Part shown: positions 41,387 through 49,430 of the stretch, in pieces | Layout: each line of letters opens with the position of its first letter | Position numbering within the stretch: the first letter of the stretch is position 1 | Assembly (NCBI RefSeq): GCF_019704555.1 | Contig: NZ_AP024745.1 | Span: forward strand, 6,580,501-6,644,500 | Source of the DNA: Actinoplanes sp. L3-i22 | GTDB taxonomy: Bacteria; Actinomycetota; Actinomycetes; Mycobacteriales; Micromonosporaceae | DNA length: 64,000 nucleotides | Direction of reading: 5' to 3' | Made by a program: the position numbers and the translations under genes | The notes under the pieces: model-generated | The model's database searches: none | Told to the model about the DNA's origin: nothing | The model's input: the letters and a program-made list of their open reading frames with translations, nothing else

Positions 41387-42179
41387 AGGTCGCCTCCCGC
41401 GACGAGGGCCCGGCCACCGGGGCGGGCACGGCGCGGCGCGCCTCGATCAGGGTGTGCATGGCGGGGATCGCTGAGTTCAGCGCCCGCAGCAGGGTGGCGC
41501 TCGGCCGCGGCGTGCCGGCGCCGGTGGTGAGCATGGTGGCGGCCTTGTCGTCCTCGGGCAGGTCGGCCAGCAGCGGCACACCCAGGTGCTGGGCGATCTC
41601 GCCGGCGTCGTAGTCGCCGCTCCCGCGTACCAGCAGCTGCAGGTCGCCGCCGCCCTGGTCGACCTCGCGGCGCAGCTGGGGCAGCCGGACCCGGGCCGCC
41701 GCGATCGAGGTCAGCGTCCGGCCGACCAGCATCAGGGTCAGGTGCGCGTACCGCAGCAACGGCAGTGGCCCGTGCAGGGCCGGCAGCCGGCCGCAGTCGG
41801 CGATGACGTCGACCGGCGGGTCGGAGCGTTCGAGCTGGCGCAGATGATTCCCGAGCTGCGCCCACAGCCCGGTCAGCCCGGCCGACTGCGCCGGGTCGGT
41901 CACCCCGGGCAGCAGCAGTCGGTACGGCGCCGTCTCGGTCAGGGAGATCAACTGGTCGTCGAACGCGTCGTAGAACTGGCCGTGGTAGTCGGCGACCGCC
42001 AGCCCGGCGATACCCCGGTCGGCGGGAATTTGCCCGCCCAAGTATCCGGTCAGGACGCTGCCTCCGGCCGGGTCGCACTCGGCCAGCAGCACGTCGCGGG
42101 GCCAGCTCAGGGTCAGGGCGAGGCTGGTGACGGTGGCGCCGGTCGACGCCTTGCCGCCCACCACGGCGATCAGAGACAC
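41379..42179 (-). CDS. TadZ/CpaE-like ParA-type ATPase
   Basis: 266 residues. MinD/ParA fold: AVVGGKASTGATVTSLAL is the P-loop position, but the deviant Walker motif is KGGxGKT-like only in part (GKASTGAT: the signature lysine G-K-T is replaced by G-A-T), as in some TadZ proteins. DVLLAECDPAGGSV is the Walker A' strand. It probably places the pilus machine at its site in the cell. Gap of 3 bp to the CpaB gene and 8-bp overlap with tadA. Confidence 0.85.
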   Translation of the reverse strand: MSLIAVVGGKASTGATVTSLALTLSWPRDVLLAECDPAGGSVLTGYLGGQIPADRGIAGLAVADYHGQFYDAFDDQLISLTETAPYRLLLPGVTDPAQSAGLTGLWAQLGNHLRQLERSDPPVDVIADCGRLPALHGPLPLLRYAHLTLMLVGRTLTSIAAARVRLPQLRREVDQGGGDLQLLVRGSGDYDAGEIAQHLGVPLLADLPEDDKAATMLTTGAGTPRPSATLLRALNSAIPAMHTLIEARRAVPAPVAGPSSREATFA

Positions 42180-42182
42180 CGG

Positions 42183-42860
42183 CTACCCCGCGACCAGCGC
42201 GATCGAGACCCGGCCCTGCTGGGCCAGGTCGACCAGGCCGGGCCCGTACGCCTCGGCGATGACCACATCGACGACCGAGGTGCCGTCGGCGGCCTTGTCC
42301 CCGATCCCGGCGACGGTCGCGGGAATGGTCAGCGGCCGCGGCAACGCCGGCGTGGCGGTCTTCGCGCCGACGGTGACGTTGCGCGGATCCGACGTGATCA
42401 CCAACGTGATCGGCTCGGCCGGGCGCAACTTTCGGCCCGGCAACTGCCCCGGCTTGAGCTCCAGACCGATCAGCTGCTTGCCGGGGCCGGGCACCGCGGC
42501 GTCGGTGACCTGCCCGCCGGTCAGCAGGGTGCCCTCGACCAGTTCGACGGCCGCGTACTTGCCGATCACCGTGTTCTGCTGGTCGGCGGGGATCGGGGTG
42601 AGCCCGGACCCCCGATTGACCTGCACCGTCTTCAAGTCGGCGGCGCTGATCTGGTGCCCGGCGGTGATCGTGGTGGCCACGGCCAGGACCGGGACGGCGT
42701 CGCCGGCGTTGCGCGCGAACGCGTACGCGCCGAGGGTGGCCAGCACGGTGACGACCACCCCGGCGGCCAGCAGCCCGGGCCGGCGCCGGCGCGGCATCCG
42801 GGCCGCGACCGCCGCGGATATCGGCCGCGGCCCGGCGGGCCGGGTCTCGGTCAGGCTCAT
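42183..42860 (-). CDS. CpaB/RcpC-like SAF-domain protein
   Basis: 225 residues from ATG 42860, which overlaps the stop before it (ATGA). One N-terminal helix (LLAAGVVVTVLATLGAYAFA) and an outside SAF domain with VPVLAVATTITAGHQISAAD and VEGTLLTGGQVTD, the Flp pilus accessory pattern. It is expected to sit at the outer face of the membrane near peptidoglycan. The longer in-frame extension is antisense noise. Confidence 0.85.
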   Translation of the reverse strand: MSLTETRPAGPRPISAAVAARMPRRRRPGLLAAGVVVTVLATLGAYAFARNAGDAVPVLAVATTITAGHQISAADLKTVQVNRGSGLTPIPADQQNTVIGKYAAVELVEGTLLTGGQVTDAAVPGPGKQLIGLELKPGQLPGRKLRPAEPITLVITSDPRNVTVGAKTATPALPRPLTIPATVAGIGDKAADGTSVVDVVIAEAYGPGLVDLAQQGRVSIALVAG

Positions 42861-43729
42861 CGGTTGACCACCTGCGCTTCGTCGATCCGGACAGTGGTGC
42901 TCGAGGTGCGGGTCTGGTCGATGACCCCGGTCTGGCCGCCGCCGGCCCAGGTGACGCGCCACGCGCTGGTCCCGGTCACCGTGTACGCGCCGCCGCGCTG
43001 GGTGCGGCTCGGCTGGGGATAGCCGTCGTACCCGCACGTCGGGGAAGGCCGGTCCGCCTCACCGGCGCCCTGCTTGGTGCCGGGCGCGGTGCAGGTCACC
43101 GAGTCGCCGTTACCCATGTCCCAGACAATCTGCTCCGTACGGGCGGTGATCGTCACCGTCAGCCCGCCCGCCGACGCGGACGCGCTGATCGGGCCCCACG
43201 TGTTCGGGGTGACCGTGGTCCACAGCCAGACCGGGGTGAACACCAGTCCCGCGGTCCCGATGCCGATCGCCGGGCCCTTGAGGGTGATCGTCGCCAGGGC
43301 GCGGCGGGCGAGTTCCTCGGGGCTGGGGCCTTGCGCGGCCGCGAACCACATGGGGATGCCGACCGACAGCGAAGCGTTGGGGGCGAAGCAGGTGGCCCAG
43401 TACCAGAAACCTTCGCCGTTGGCTGGGTCCGGGTTGGGGGCGGCCATCGGTTTGAGATAGCAGGGGCTGCTCCACCAGCCGAGGTCACCGCCGTCGCAGG
43501 GCACGGTGATGCTGGCGAAGTGGCAGCCGTCGCTACCGCCGTCGTCGGAGCCCCCGCCGCCCGTGCCACCGTGGTCGCCTCCACTGCCGGGCTGGGTGCC
43601 CCACGCCCCGCAGTCCGGCCCGTTACAGGCGCCGCCACCGTCGTCGGCCAGGGCGGACGACGGGTGCAGGACCAGGCTGGCGACGAGGGCCCAGGCCACC
43701 ACGGCGGCCCGGCGCCGGCGGGTCAGCAC
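42857..43729 (-). CDS. Exported protein of the Tad operon
   Basis: 290 residues from GTG 43729, overlapping the lipoprotein gene (GTG lies 3 bp inside its last codons). N-terminal signal peptide (AAVVAWALVASLVLHPSSALA), then a Gly/Ser/Asp-rich stretch and several cysteines (CNGPDCG, CHFAS, CDGGD, CYLKP, CFAPN). The C-terminal half contains PKD-like beta strands (WGPISASASAGGLTVTITAR) and ends with a basic tail. Present beside tad genes in other actinobacteria; role unclear, possibly pilus anchoring. Confidence 0.75.
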   Translation of the reverse strand: MLTRRRRAAVVAWALVASLVLHPSSALADDGGGACNGPDCGAWGTQPGSGGDHGGTGGGGSDDGGSDGCHFASITVPCDGGDLGWWSSPCYLKPMAAPNPDPANGEGFWYWATCFAPNASLSVGIPMWFAAAQGPSPEELARRALATITLKGPAIGIGTAGLVFTPVWLWTTVTPNTWGPISASASAGGLTVTITARTEQIVWDMGNGDSVTCTAPGTKQGAGEADRPSPTCGYDGYPQPSRTQRGGAYTVTGTSAWRVTWAGGGQTGVIDQTRTSSTTVRIDEAQVVNR

Positions 43730-44283
43730 GACCGGTCCTTGAAGATCTGGGACTTGGTGAACAGCCAGCCCTTCTTGCCGCCGAAATCCTTGGCCTGGGT
43801 CTCGTAGACGTTGCGGCGTGAGCCGCTGGGCACCGGCACCGGCGAGTTGCTCTTGGTGTAGAACAGCAGGTACTTGGTGGTGTCGTAGCACTCGGTGACC
43901 GTCGCGGTCTTGGCCTTGAGATCCAGTGTGGTGACTTCAGGCGTCGACTGGGTCTCGCCCTTGTAAGCGGCGCCGTGAACGTGGGTCTCCAGCAGGAACC
44001 TGACGACGTTCTGCTTGAGCGGATCGACCAGGTACTGGGTCAGCGCCGTGCTCTTGTAGTCAGCGGTCAGCCCTGCGGCGTCGTACGCCTGCCGGAACGA
44101 CCTGAACCGGTCGAGGATCTCGGCGGTGGCGACCGCCGCCGCCGGATCGGTGGACGCGGCCGCGGACGGCGCCGGTGGCGGTGTCGATGCCGGCGGCTTG
44201 GCTGGTGTGTCCGAACAAGCGGCGGCCATCAGGACCACCGCCGCGGCGGTTGCCGCTGGGCGCAAAGCATCAACTACGCGCAT
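43723..44283 (-). CDS. Lipoprotein of the Tad operon
   Basis: 186 residues from ATG 44283 (MRVVDALRPAATAAAVVLMA). Signal ends AAAC (Cys about 21) with a Pro/Ala-rich linker, then a small domain with LKAKTATVTECYDTTKYLLF, similar to the NTF2-like lipoproteins found with pilus and secretion genes. It is the first gene of the leftward operon. About 385 bp separate it from the divergent prepilin peptidase, and the promoter should lie there. Confidence 0.75.
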   Translation of the reverse strand: MRVVDALRPAATAAAVVLMAAACSDTPAKPPASTPPPAPSAAASTDPAAAVATAEILDRFRSFRQAYDAAGLTADYKSTALTQYLVDPLKQNVVRFLLETHVHGAAYKGETQSTPEVTTLDLKAKTATVTECYDTTKYLLFYTKSNSPVPVPSGSRRNVYETQAKDFGGKKGWLFTKSQIFKDRSC

Positions 44284-44424
44284 GCCGTTCGTCGCCTCCC
44301 CGTGGCGTCTACGGGAGTGCACGCGGTAATGGCCCGTGCACCCACTGTGGATCACGCTCGCGTGGCGGGACTTTAGCGGATTGACCGATGGGCTGAACAG
44401 GCACTAACTTCCCATCCGCGTCGA

Positions 44425-44455
44425 TGATCACTGATGACGTGACTGAAAGTGATCA
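44425..44455. promoter_or_regulatory. Inverted repeat TGATCAC/GTGATCA between the divergent pilus genes
   Basis: TGATCAC (44425-44431) and GTGATCA (44449-44455) are perfect 7-bp arms separated by 17 nt in the 385-bp gap that separates the Tad operon (from 44283, leftward) and the prepilin peptidase gene (44669, rightward). Likely regulator site. The binding protein is not known. Confidence 0.45.
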
Positions 44456-44668
44456 ATAGGACGTGGGTGCGGGAATGCGCTTATGGAGCATCTCGGACAC
44501 CTATGTGACGGTCCGGTAACCCGACGCACGCTGAGTGTCGAGCCAACCGCAGAGGGTAGCCGAGGATGCCGTCTTGATCCGCTTTTATGTTACGTGCAGT
44601 AAAACTTCGGCGACCCTACGACGGATCCCGATGGGCGGGACGCAACCGTCGCGTTCTGGGATGTTTGC

Positions 44669-45442
44669 GTGAACAATCACTCCGGCCCGCCCGCAACCGA
44701 CCCGATCCACCCGTCACGTCCCGACCGGATCCGGCAGGCCGGCCGATGGCTCTCGCCCCTGGCGTGGCTACGCGTGCTCACCGCCGCCTTCCTCGTGCCG
44801 TACGGCACCCGCCCACAGTGGCACTGCCCGGCCTGCGGCACCCCCCGCGCCGGCCGAGCCGGCCCGGCGCTGACCGCGACCGGCCGCTGCACCCGATGCC
44901 ATGTCGCCGCCGGGCCCGGCCCGTGGGCGCTGGAGGCGCTCGTCGTGGCCGCGGTGCTGCTGGTGCTGACCGGCGCCCGGACCGGACTCGAGCAGCCGGC
45001 CTTCCTGTGGTTCGCGGTCCTCGGCGTGGTCCTGGCCGTGGTGGACGGCACCGTCCGGCGACTCCCCCACGCGCTCACCGCCGCCTGGGCGGCCGGCACC
45101 CTCGCCGGCCTGCTGATCCCCGCCGCACGCTTCGACCGCTACGACGACTGGACCCGGGCACTGCTGGCCGGGACCGTCACCGTCGTGATCTTCGCGGTCT
45201 GCGCGCTGGCCCGGCCCGGCTCGCTCGGCTGGGGCGACGTCACCGCGGCCGCCGGGTTCGGGATCGCGCTGGGCTGGCTGGGCTGGCTGCCGCTGTACGC
45301 CGGCACGTTTCTCGCCTTCACCGCCGCGCTGGTCTACGTCCTGGCCCGCCAGCTCGTACGGCGGGCAACGCACCTGCCCTTCGGCCCGTTCCTGGTCGGC
45401 GCCGCCGTGCTCGTCGGCGCGCTGCTGCCCGCCGGCCGGTAG
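44669..45442 (+). CDS. Prepilin peptidase (A24 family, TadV/CpaA-like)
   Basis: 257 residues from GTG 44669. Two CxxC pairs (C53-x-x-C56, C74-x-x-C77) look like the zinc-binding loop of bifunctional GspO/PilD peptidases. Catalytic Asp residues: D126 in VVDGTVRRLP and D190 in GWGDVT. Seven or so membrane helices. It cleaves the Flp and TadE leaders after glycine. It is divergent from the Tad operon. The N-terminal cytoplasmic tail is longer than usual. Confidence 0.9.
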   Translation: MNNHSGPPATDPIHPSRPDRIRQAGRWLSPLAWLRVLTAAFLVPYGTRPQWHCPACGTPRAGRAGPALTATGRCTRCHVAAGPGPWALEALVVAAVLLVLTGARTGLEQPAFLWFAVLGVVLAVVDGTVRRLPHALTAAWAAGTLAGLLIPAARFDRYDDWTRALLAGTVTVVIFAVCALARPGSLGWGDVTAAAGFGIALGWLGWLPLYAGTFLAFTAALVYVLARQLVRRATHLPFGPFLVGAAVLVGALLPAGR

Positions 45443-45565
45443 CAACCCGGGCGCCCGACTGATCCGGGTGGCAGTCCTGCCGGCCCGGGTGACGCGGGAT
45501 GCGGTTACGGTGCGATGGATTGACCGCACCTGGATACTGGGTGATCGATGGAGGGTTGGTGCGGG

Positions 45566-46003
45566 ATGCTGTTCTGGATGTTGATCGTGGGAGTGCTGGG
45601 TGGCCTGGCGCTACTGATGTGGCGGGCCCTGGACGAACTCACCGCGGAATCCGTCCTACTGCTCACCCTGGCCGGAGTTCTCCTGCTGAGTCTGCCGGTC
45701 GGGGCGTTCTGGCTGCTGGGCCACGCCGCCGGCCTTCCGGTCGGCGGCCTCGCCGACCCCGCGGTCAAACTGGCGGTCCTGGCCGGCGGCGCCCTGGTCA
45801 TCTACGCGGTCGAGGTGTACGCACTGTCCAGAGCCGACCGTCGAACAGCAGACTCGGCCCGCCCGGCTGCCACCCTGCGGTCGAGGCCGCTAGGCCCTGA
45901 CACCCGGGCCTGGCCGAACGCCACCGAATCCGACCTGCAGGCCCTGCCAACTCCCGGCACACACATCGGCCGGCTGCCGGCCCAGCAGAGAAATCCCCGA
46001 TGA
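45566..46003 (+). CDS. Small two-helix membrane protein
   Basis: 145 residues from ATG 45566, picked because GGAGGG lies about 10 bp before it; ATG 45548 (18 bp upstream) lacks a ribosome site. Helices at about 1-20 and 40-65, then a soluble polar tail. It is coupled to the next gene by ATGA at 46000. No family recognised. Lies downstream of the prepilin peptidase and may belong to the pilus region. Confidence 0.6.
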   Translation: MLFWMLIVGVLGGLALLMWRALDELTAESVLLLTLAGVLLLSLPVGAFWLLGHAAGLPVGGLADPAVKLAVLAGGALVIYAVEVYALSRADRRTADSARPAATLRSRPLGPDTRAWPNATESDLQALPTPGTHIGRLPAQQRNPR

Positions 46004-46356
46004 ACGCGCTGACCGCAGTCACCGGGATCATCGCCGGAGCGCCCATCGCCTACACCGCTGTCATGGCGTTGCGCTTCGGATGCACGGCCCAGCTCGAGCT
46101 GTGGACTACCCGGGGCGAGGCGGTCATGGCCAGCCGGTGGGTGCCGGATCTGCCGGCCGCGCGCCGACGGCGCCAGCGTCGAGCTCTGCTCGGCCTCACC
46201 ACCGGGATCGGAGTGATCGCCGGCATCACGATCGCACTCACCGGCGACACACACTTCTGGTACGGGCTGGTCATCGCGGCCATCAGCGCCGTCGCCTACT
46301 GGGCGAGGGTCCGACCGGTAGAGCACGCCGACAGCGCACTGCCCGCCGATCTTTAG
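46000..46356 (+). CDS. Small membrane protein, coupled to the gene before
   Basis: 118 residues. First helix at the N-terminus (ALTAVTGIIAGAPIAYTAV), then a basic stretch (AARRRRQRRALLG) and two more helices (TTGIGVIAGITIALT, FWYGLVIAAISAVAYW). No domain family recognised. Start overlaps the previous stop as ATGA, so the two are translated together. Confidence 0.55.
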   Translation: MNALTAVTGIIAGAPIAYTAVMALRFGCTAQLELWTTRGEAVMASRWVPDLPAARRRRQRRALLGLTTGIGVIAGITIALTGDTHFWYGLVIAAISAVAYWARVRPVEHADSALPADL

Positions 46357-46450
46357 CCCCACCCGGGTCAGGACAACCCGGCCGGCGGCCGTGCGATCAC
46401 CGCCCGGCTCGCCGGGCGCCACGACAGGAACGTCCATGGCGGCGTGGCAG

Positions 46451-46939
46451 TCAGTCGAAGTGAGCCTCAGCGAACGCGGGAACGCCGCCGGCGGCCAGAA
46501 CCTGCGCGAACGCCTGGGCGTAGGCGGCGTGCCGCACCGCTGACTGCTCTGCCTCCACGGGATTGAGTGTCGGCACCCGGTCGGGCCCGACCAAGGACCT
46601 GCTCATGACGGCGATGCCACCCTCGTAGGTGTCGCGGCGAGCTTGGGAGGTACGTATCAGCCAGCGGGCGAACCCGCCCGACGCTGGACGGATCCTGATC
46701 CACGCGTGCCCGCAGACGCCGAGACCGTAGCCGCTCGGGCCGGGCTCGAGGAACGCCGCGATCCCGGCCTGGTCCGCCGCCTCGACCAGGGCCTTCCATC
46801 GCTGTTCCTGCACCGCGGTCACGGCCGCAACGTATCGCGGCCCCGCACGCCTGAACCGGATTTCCGGCAGGAACACCTGCGGCACTGCCGTCTGGGGGCA
46901 GGCGCCGCCAGCAATGTGGCCCGGGGTCATCCTCCGCAA
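46451..46939 (-). CDS. Hypothetical protein
   Basis: 162 residues; a TTG (46939) or ATG (46930) start is possible and neither has a well-spaced ribosome site. A middle part with RWKALVEAADQAGIAAFLE and SGYGLGVCGHAWIRIRPAS looks alpha/beta. No family recognised. Runs opposite to the neighbouring membrane-protein pair. Confidence 0.5.
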   Translation of the reverse strand: MRRMTPGHIAGGACPQTAVPQVFLPEIRFRRAGPRYVAAVTAVQEQRWKALVEAADQAGIAAFLEPGPSGYGLGVCGHAWIRIRPASGGFARWLIRTSQARRDTYEGGIAVMSRSLVGPDRVPTLNPVEAEQSAVRHAAYAQAFAQVLAAGGVPAFAEAHFD

Positions 46940-47032
46940 GGATGAAAGGTTTTCGCTGGTGGCGCGTTTGCGTTCTCACCCGATGGGGCTATTCTAGTGA
47001 CTAGGAAGCCCTTGGTTTCCGACCCAGCCTTA

Positions 47033-47053
47033 GGCCCCGCCGCGTGCGGGGCC
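47033..47053. terminator. Hairpin after the DUF3800 gene
   Basis: GGCCCCGC (47033-47040), 5-nt loop, GCGGGGCC (47046-47053); lies 20 bp past the stop of the leftward DUF3800 gene. No T-run on the minus side, so it may act as a Rho-type or weak intrinsic terminator. Confidence 0.6.
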
Positions 47054-47073
47054 TTCGTGCATCCGGGCCTTGG

Positions 47074-47751
47074 TCAGGGGTACCAGCAGTCCTGGTGACC
47101 GACGCGCGGCTCGATCCGGGCCCACAAGGCGGCGTTGGCGCGGGTGGCGCGCGCGTCGGTCTCGGTGTGGGTCTGCACCCGGCGGTAGAGGAAGACGACC
47201 AGGTCGATCGCCTGGACCAGCCGCGATGCCGAGGACGGCGCGAAGTGCATGGTGTCGACGATGCGGGTGAGCTGCCGGGCGTCGGTGCCGGTCCGCAGGT
47301 AGTCGTGCAGGTCGGCCCAGTGTTTCGACTGCTCGCCGACCTCGTCGGCGATGACCAGCACATGCTCGTCGTGCCGGTCGGCGTACTCGTCGATCTGCTC
47401 GAGCAGGTGCTGCAGCACCCTGCGGTGCCGCGAGCTCGCACTGGTGTGCCGGCCGCCCGCGTTCATCCCGCGCAGCAGCAGCACGGTGCAGTGCGCGCCG
47501 ATCGCGGTGAACACCTCGTTGTAGACGCCGATCCGCGCCCGGACCGGCACGTCCTTCCACCAGCCGACGCCGTTGAACAGCTCGTAGCCGTGCAACTCGG
47601 CGTCCTTCGGCACCCCGAAGGAGTCGACCGCCTTGGCCACCACGGCGTCCAGCGCGGACGTGATGGCCTGGGCTCCCGGCCCGTCGCAGAGCATCGCCGC
47701 CATGTAGTACCACTCGGGGCTATACGACTCGTCGACGTACGCCAGCAGCAC
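47074..47751 (-). CDS. DUF3800-family protein
   Basis: 225 residues. The N-terminus LLAYVDESYSPEWYYMAAML, with the conserved D-E-S/T, and the later LVIADEVGE and AIDLVVFLYRR mark the DUF3800 family, an RNase-H-like fold of unknown activity often found near mobile or defence genes. Start: TTG/GTG alternatives near 47750; the family start is MxxAYVDES. Followed by a hairpin. Confidence 0.8.
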   Translation of the reverse strand: MLLAYVDESYSPEWYYMAAMLCDGPGAQAITSALDAVVAKAVDSFGVPKDAELHGYELFNGVGWWKDVPVRARIGVYNEVFTAIGAHCTVLLLRGMNAGGRHTSASSRHRRVLQHLLEQIDEYADRHDEHVLVIADEVGEQSKHWADLHDYLRTGTDARQLTRIVDTMHFAPSSASRLVQAIDLVVFLYRRVQTHTETDARATRANAALWARIEPRVGHQDCWYP

Positions 47752-47963
47752 AGCAGTCCCTCCGTCCTCGGCTCGCGGTGAGGGCGCACCTCCGGCTTTC
47801 TGGTGCTTCCTGCGTCAGCAACGAGTCAGCGGGCCGGGAGGACACGCTCGGCTCCCACGAACGGATGATTTGGGCACGGGCCGGCCTTGGGGCATCCCGA
47901 GCCCGGTGAGGGCAGCGTGGACCAACTTCGGTAAACGGTGATCGGCGGGCGGGTCTGCGGCCG

Positions 47964-48968
47964 ATGCTCGACCCTGTGCGGGCACCGACGGAAACCCTGC
48001 TCCCTGCCCGGGTAGCGCCGATGCTGGCCACACCCGGCGACGTGCCCACCGGCCCGGGCTGGTCCGCGGAATTCAAGTGGGACGGGATGCGCGCGCTGGC
48101 CTCCAGCGCCGGCGGCAGGTGGCGGGTGCTGACCCGGGCCGGCCGAGACGTCTCCGGCGCGTTCCCCGAGTTGTCCGTACTGCCCGACCTGGTGGACGGG
48201 CGCACGGTCACGCTGGACGCGGAGATCGTGACGTTGGACCCGGCAGGCCGCCCGGACTTCGCCCGCCTGCAGCGCCGCATGGGCGTCAACCGCCCCGAGC
48301 CGGGGCTGATCCGCCAGGTCCCGATCCGGCTGTACGTGTTCGATCTGTTGCACCTGGACAACGACTCGGCGTGCGCCGAGCCGTACCTTCGCCGCCGGGA
48401 ACTTCTGCAGGGCCTGGCGCTGCGCGGGCCGGTGATCGACATCCCGCCCCACTTCCCGGGCGCCGGCGCCGATGTGCTGGCCGTGGCGGCCGAGCAAGAG
48501 CTGGAGGGTGTCGTCTGCAAGCGGGACGACAGCCGCTACACCCCCGGTGTGCGTGCCCGGACCTGGGTGAAGACGGTCATCCCGCACACCGCCGAGGTGG
48601 TGATCTGCGGCTGGCTGCCGGGCCGGGGCCGGCTGCGTGACTCACTCGGCGCGCTGCTGCTCGGCGCCTACGACCGGACCGGGAACCTGCACTACGTCGG
48701 CCGGGTCGGCACCGGCCTGACCGGCGCCGACCGCCGGCGGCTGCTGGCCGAGCTGACCGCGGTGCGCCCCGCCGGCGCACCCCCGCACGCAGAGGCGGCC
48801 GCCATGGCCGCGGCGACCTGGGTCGAGCCGCGCCTGGTGGCCAGCGTCAACTACCGCACCTGGACCCCGCAGTCCCACCTGCGGCACCCGTCCTGGCGCG
48901 GACTGATGCCCGACCACGAACCCGGCAACGCGCTGCTGCCCGACGACCTCCCCGCCAGCCGCCCCTGA
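47964..48968 (+). CDS. ATP-dependent DNA ligase, LigC/LigD-ligase-like
   Basis: 334 residues. Nucleotidyltransferase motif I EFKWDGMRA with AMP-acceptor K38, motif III-like LDAEIVTLD, motif IV EGVVCKRDD and motif V WVKTVI, then the OB-fold domain (about 205-320). This is a stand-alone ligase of the size of mycobacterial LigC, used in base-excision and end-joining repair. No Ku or polymerase/phosphoesterase domain is adjacent. Its last about 250 bp are duplicated at 51643-51963. Starts at ATG 47964. Confidence 0.9.
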   Translation: MLDPVRAPTETLLPARVAPMLATPGDVPTGPGWSAEFKWDGMRALASSAGGRWRVLTRAGRDVSGAFPELSVLPDLVDGRTVTLDAEIVTLDPAGRPDFARLQRRMGVNRPEPGLIRQVPIRLYVFDLLHLDNDSACAEPYLRRRELLQGLALRGPVIDIPPHFPGAGADVLAVAAEQELEGVVCKRDDSRYTPGVRARTWVKTVIPHTAEVVICGWLPGRGRLRDSLGALLLGAYDRTGNLHYVGRVGTGLTGADRRRLLAELTAVRPAGAPPHAEAAAMAAATWVEPRLVASVNYRTWTPQSHLRHPSWRGLMPDHEPGNALLPDDLPASRP

Positions 48969-48997
48969 CCGCACGACGGCCTCCGGGCCGGTGCGGG

Positions 48998-49168
48998 CTA
49001 TCCGCGGTCTTCCTGCTCAGTGGCGTCGCGCCCGGTCAGGCGCAGGTGTGCAGCGCGCCGCGAGGTCGGCTTGCCGGGCCCGGTGCGGGCCGCGCTGCGC
49101 AGCGCCTCCCACGGGTCGGCCGGCACCGGCGAGGGCTGCATCTGGGCCCACAGCTCGTTGGGCGGCGC
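48998..49168 (-). pseudogene. Second copy of the ImuA gene 3' end
   Basis: The minus frame ends PPNELWAQMQPSPVPADPWE, ALRSAARTGPGKPTSRRAAH, LRLTGRDATEQEDRG and matches the C-terminus of the protein at 51995-52930 almost residue for residue. Homology stops near 49168. It is a duplicated tail without its front part. Confidence 0.75.
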
Positions 49169-49405
49169 TGGTGGCGAGGCTGCGGCCGTGGCACACCTTG
49201 TAGTTGCTGTGGTACTTGAGCACTCCGTCGTTCTGGACGTGGGCGGCGCACCACGCGGCCGGGGCACCGTCTTGCAAGACCACGGTCCAGAAGGTGCCGG
49301 GTAGGTCCAGTTCCTCGGGCCGGCTTGAGGCCGGCGATGACAAGAACGCCACCCGCCAACACCGAGATATTGATCATCAATCTTCGGGCCGCCGGGGCAC
49401 GTCAT
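49166..49405 (-). pseudogene. Fragment of an unknown gene next to the duplicated tail
   Basis: A minus frame reads ELDLPGTFWTVVLQDGAPAA then WCAAHVQNDGVLKYHSNYKV. It looks coding but then runs into the duplicated ImuA tail in a wrong frame (49017). No family recognised. Probably the end of a gene cut by the duplication. Confidence 0.35.
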
Positions 49406-49430
49406 AGACCTTCACCACTGCAATCTTTTC

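Noticed and set aside
41379..42179. Plasmid or chromosome partition ParA
   Set aside because: Its place between tadA and cpaB genes shows that it is the TadZ-type protein; no parB or parS nearby.
46981..47060. Possible tRNA or attachment site
   Set aside because: The only structure is the GGCCCCGC hairpin; no cloverleaf or anticodon arm can be drawn.
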